DNA of 7,401 nucleotides. Origin: Nitrospirota bacterium. GTDB taxonomy: Bacteria; Nitrospirota; Thermodesulfovibrionia; Thermodesulfovibrionales; Magnetobacteriaceae. How positions within the stretch are numbered: position 1 is the first letter of the stretch; every line of letters begins with the position of its first letter. The translations under genes were made by a program, and so were the position numbers. The notes below the pieces were generated by a model. It was not told the DNA's origin. It was given only the letters and a program-made list of their open reading frames with translations, and made no database searches. The stretch lies in assembly GCA_015232165.1 (NCBI GenBank), contig JADGAE010000087.1, positions 1-7,401 of the forward strand. Reading direction: 5' to 3'. Shown piece by piece: positions 7,085 through 7,401 of this stretch.

Positions 7085-7255
7085 TCATAGTAATTTTGAT
7101 ATAAGTTCAAAATACGCAGCACTTTTACGGCGCATCGATAAGGGTCGTCCAGGGGTGGTCCGGTATTTAAAGAAGAGGTCAGCGACCCTCGGCATAAAGA
7201 AGGGTCCGTGCCCCCTTAAATAACCACTCCTGATGTTATAACGATTTATCTCCAT
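7085..7255 (-). CDS. Possible 56-residue leader ORF upstream of rpe
   Basis: An uninterrupted frame runs from ATG at 7253-7255 to TGA at 7085-7087 and covers most of the rpe leader. The predicted peptide begins MEINRYNIRSGYLRGHGPFF and ends AAYFELISKLL. It is strongly basic, with eight Arg and three Lys. The ATG would lie only a few bases after the predicted transcription start and has no Shine-Dalgarno, so translation would have to be leaderless. An internal ATG at codon 21 also lacks a well-spaced ribosome binding site. I recognise no family. It could be a leader peptide, a chance frame, or a fragment of a repeated element. The overlapping RNA pairing suggests that the sequence may be constrained as RNA instead. 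Confidence 0.25.
   Translation of the reverse strand: MEINRYNIRSGYLRGHGPFFMPRVADLFFKYRTTPGRPLSMRRKSAAYFELISKLL
7093..7113. repeat. 7-bp inverted repeat in the rpe leader
   Basis: ATTTTGA and TCAAAAT form perfect 7-bp arms around a 7-base spacer. It lies 37 bases upstream of the rpe ATG and about 20 bases before the Shine-Dalgarno. It could be a weak AU-rich hairpin in the leader RNA or a protein-binding dyad. It is AT-rich, so a chance origin is possible. Confidence 0.4.
7141..7206 (-). promoter_or_regulatory. Alternative stem pair in the rpe leader RNA
   Basis: In the minus-strand transcript, segment A (GACCCT, 7206-7201) pairs perfectly with segment B (AGGGTC, within 7189-7183) across an 11-nt loop. 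The same segment B, read as AGGGTCG, pairs perfectly with segment C (CGACCCT, 7147-7141) over seven bases across a 35-nt loop. The two stems cannot form together. This is the arrangement expected of an attenuator or riboswitch-like leader. I recognise no known riboswitch consensus, and no terminator U-tract follows either stem. Confidence 0.35.
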
Positions 7256-7266
7256 GTATATTGGTT

Positions 7267-7295
7267 ATTATAACTCTTTTTACATCACTTGTCAA
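7267..7295 (-). promoter_or_regulatory. Consensus sigma-70 promoter for rpe
   Basis: On the minus strand TTGACA (7295-7290) is followed by a 17-base spacer and TATAAT (7272-7267). Both hexamers match the consensus at all six positions with ideal spacing. Transcription should begin near 7260, giving a leader of roughly 200 nt before rpe. It probably drives rpe, the TPR gene and the oxidoreductase gene, and possibly genes further downstream. Confidence 0.85.
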
Positions 7296-7351
7296 ATCTG
7301 CCTTTGCACTGGTTGCATAAATTTTTGGTGGGTAAACAAGATGTCCTTTAC

Positions 7352-7401
7352 GGGGTCAAGGGGACTTCTTCGTGCCCGGGGCGGGTGCGACCCGCTGCGA
7401 C
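7352..7401. repeat. GC-rich dispersed repeat, right-edge copy (cut by window end)
   Basis: Plus-strand 7352-7384 matches 3131-3163 at 32 of 33 positions, beginning GGGGTCAAGGGGACTTCTTC. It then diverges and forms a different palindrome, GCGGGT-GCG-ACCCGC, at 7381-7395. The copy continues beyond the window. It begins about 57 bases upstream of the rpe promoter -35 box. Bases before 7352 show no further match to the middle copy. Confidence 0.75.

Noticed and set aside
7098..7110. TTGA-N7-TCAA-like dyad as an FNR/CRP site.
   Set aside because: The spacing does not match the TTGAT-N4-ATCAA consensus, and the site lies far downstream of the predicted promoter.
7141..7260. Known riboswitch classes (cyclic-di-GMP, cobalamin, molybdenum cofactor) in the rpe leader.
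   Set aside because: I could not find the conserved core sequences of any of these; only the simple alternative stems are supported.

Overview
This 7.4 kb window is a compact bacterial locus in which all six convincing genes lie on the minus strand. Read in the direction of transcription (right to left) they are: rpe (ribulose-phosphate 3-epimerase), a tetratricopeptide-repeat (TPR) protein, a single-subunit nitrate-reductase-like molybdopterin oxidoreductase (narB/nasA type), a soluble PAS/HisKA_2 sensor histidine kinase, pgsA (phosphatidylglycerophosphate synthase), and a PDZ/radical-SAM/DUF512 protein. Base composition is mid-range. The gene set fits a Gram-negative anaerobe or facultative anaerobe. 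The DUF512 protein, the solo nitrate-reductase-like enzyme, the HisKA_2 kinase and the GC-rich dispersed repeats are compatible with a Nitrospirota-like (Thermodesulfovibrionia or magnetotactic Nitrospirota) genome, but this placement is inference and not proven by the window.

Region 7057-7401, upstream of rpe, holds an exact sigma-70 consensus promoter: TTGACA, a 17-base spacer, then TATAAT. It is followed by an approximately 200-nt leader. The leader contains two mutually exclusive stems built around one shared segment, a 7-bp AT-rich inverted repeat, and an open 56-codon reading frame. Rpe then starts at an ATG behind a strong Shine-Dalgarno. The TPR gene follows after 6 bp and the oxidoreductase after a further 34 bp, so these three probably form one transcription unit.

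Region 3101-3275, between the oxidoreductase and the kinase, is filled largely by a GC-rich repeat. Related copies sit at the left edge (about 12-88) and the right edge (7352-7401) of the window. One end of the middle copy supplies the ribosome binding site of the histidine kinase. Translating through this repeat gives a spurious 43-residue N-terminal extension. The kinase, pgsA and DUF512 genes are then tightly packed or overlapping.

Functionally this is a mixed housekeeping and energy-metabolism neighbourhood: pentose phosphates, phospholipid head-group synthesis, an iron-sulfur/molybdenum reductase, a sensor kinase and an uncharacterised radical-SAM protein. No complete novel system is visible. 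The most unusual items are the replacement of the usually conserved lysine after the iron-sulfur motif of the oxidoreductase by phenylalanine, the repeat that carries a translation signal, and the structured rpe leader.
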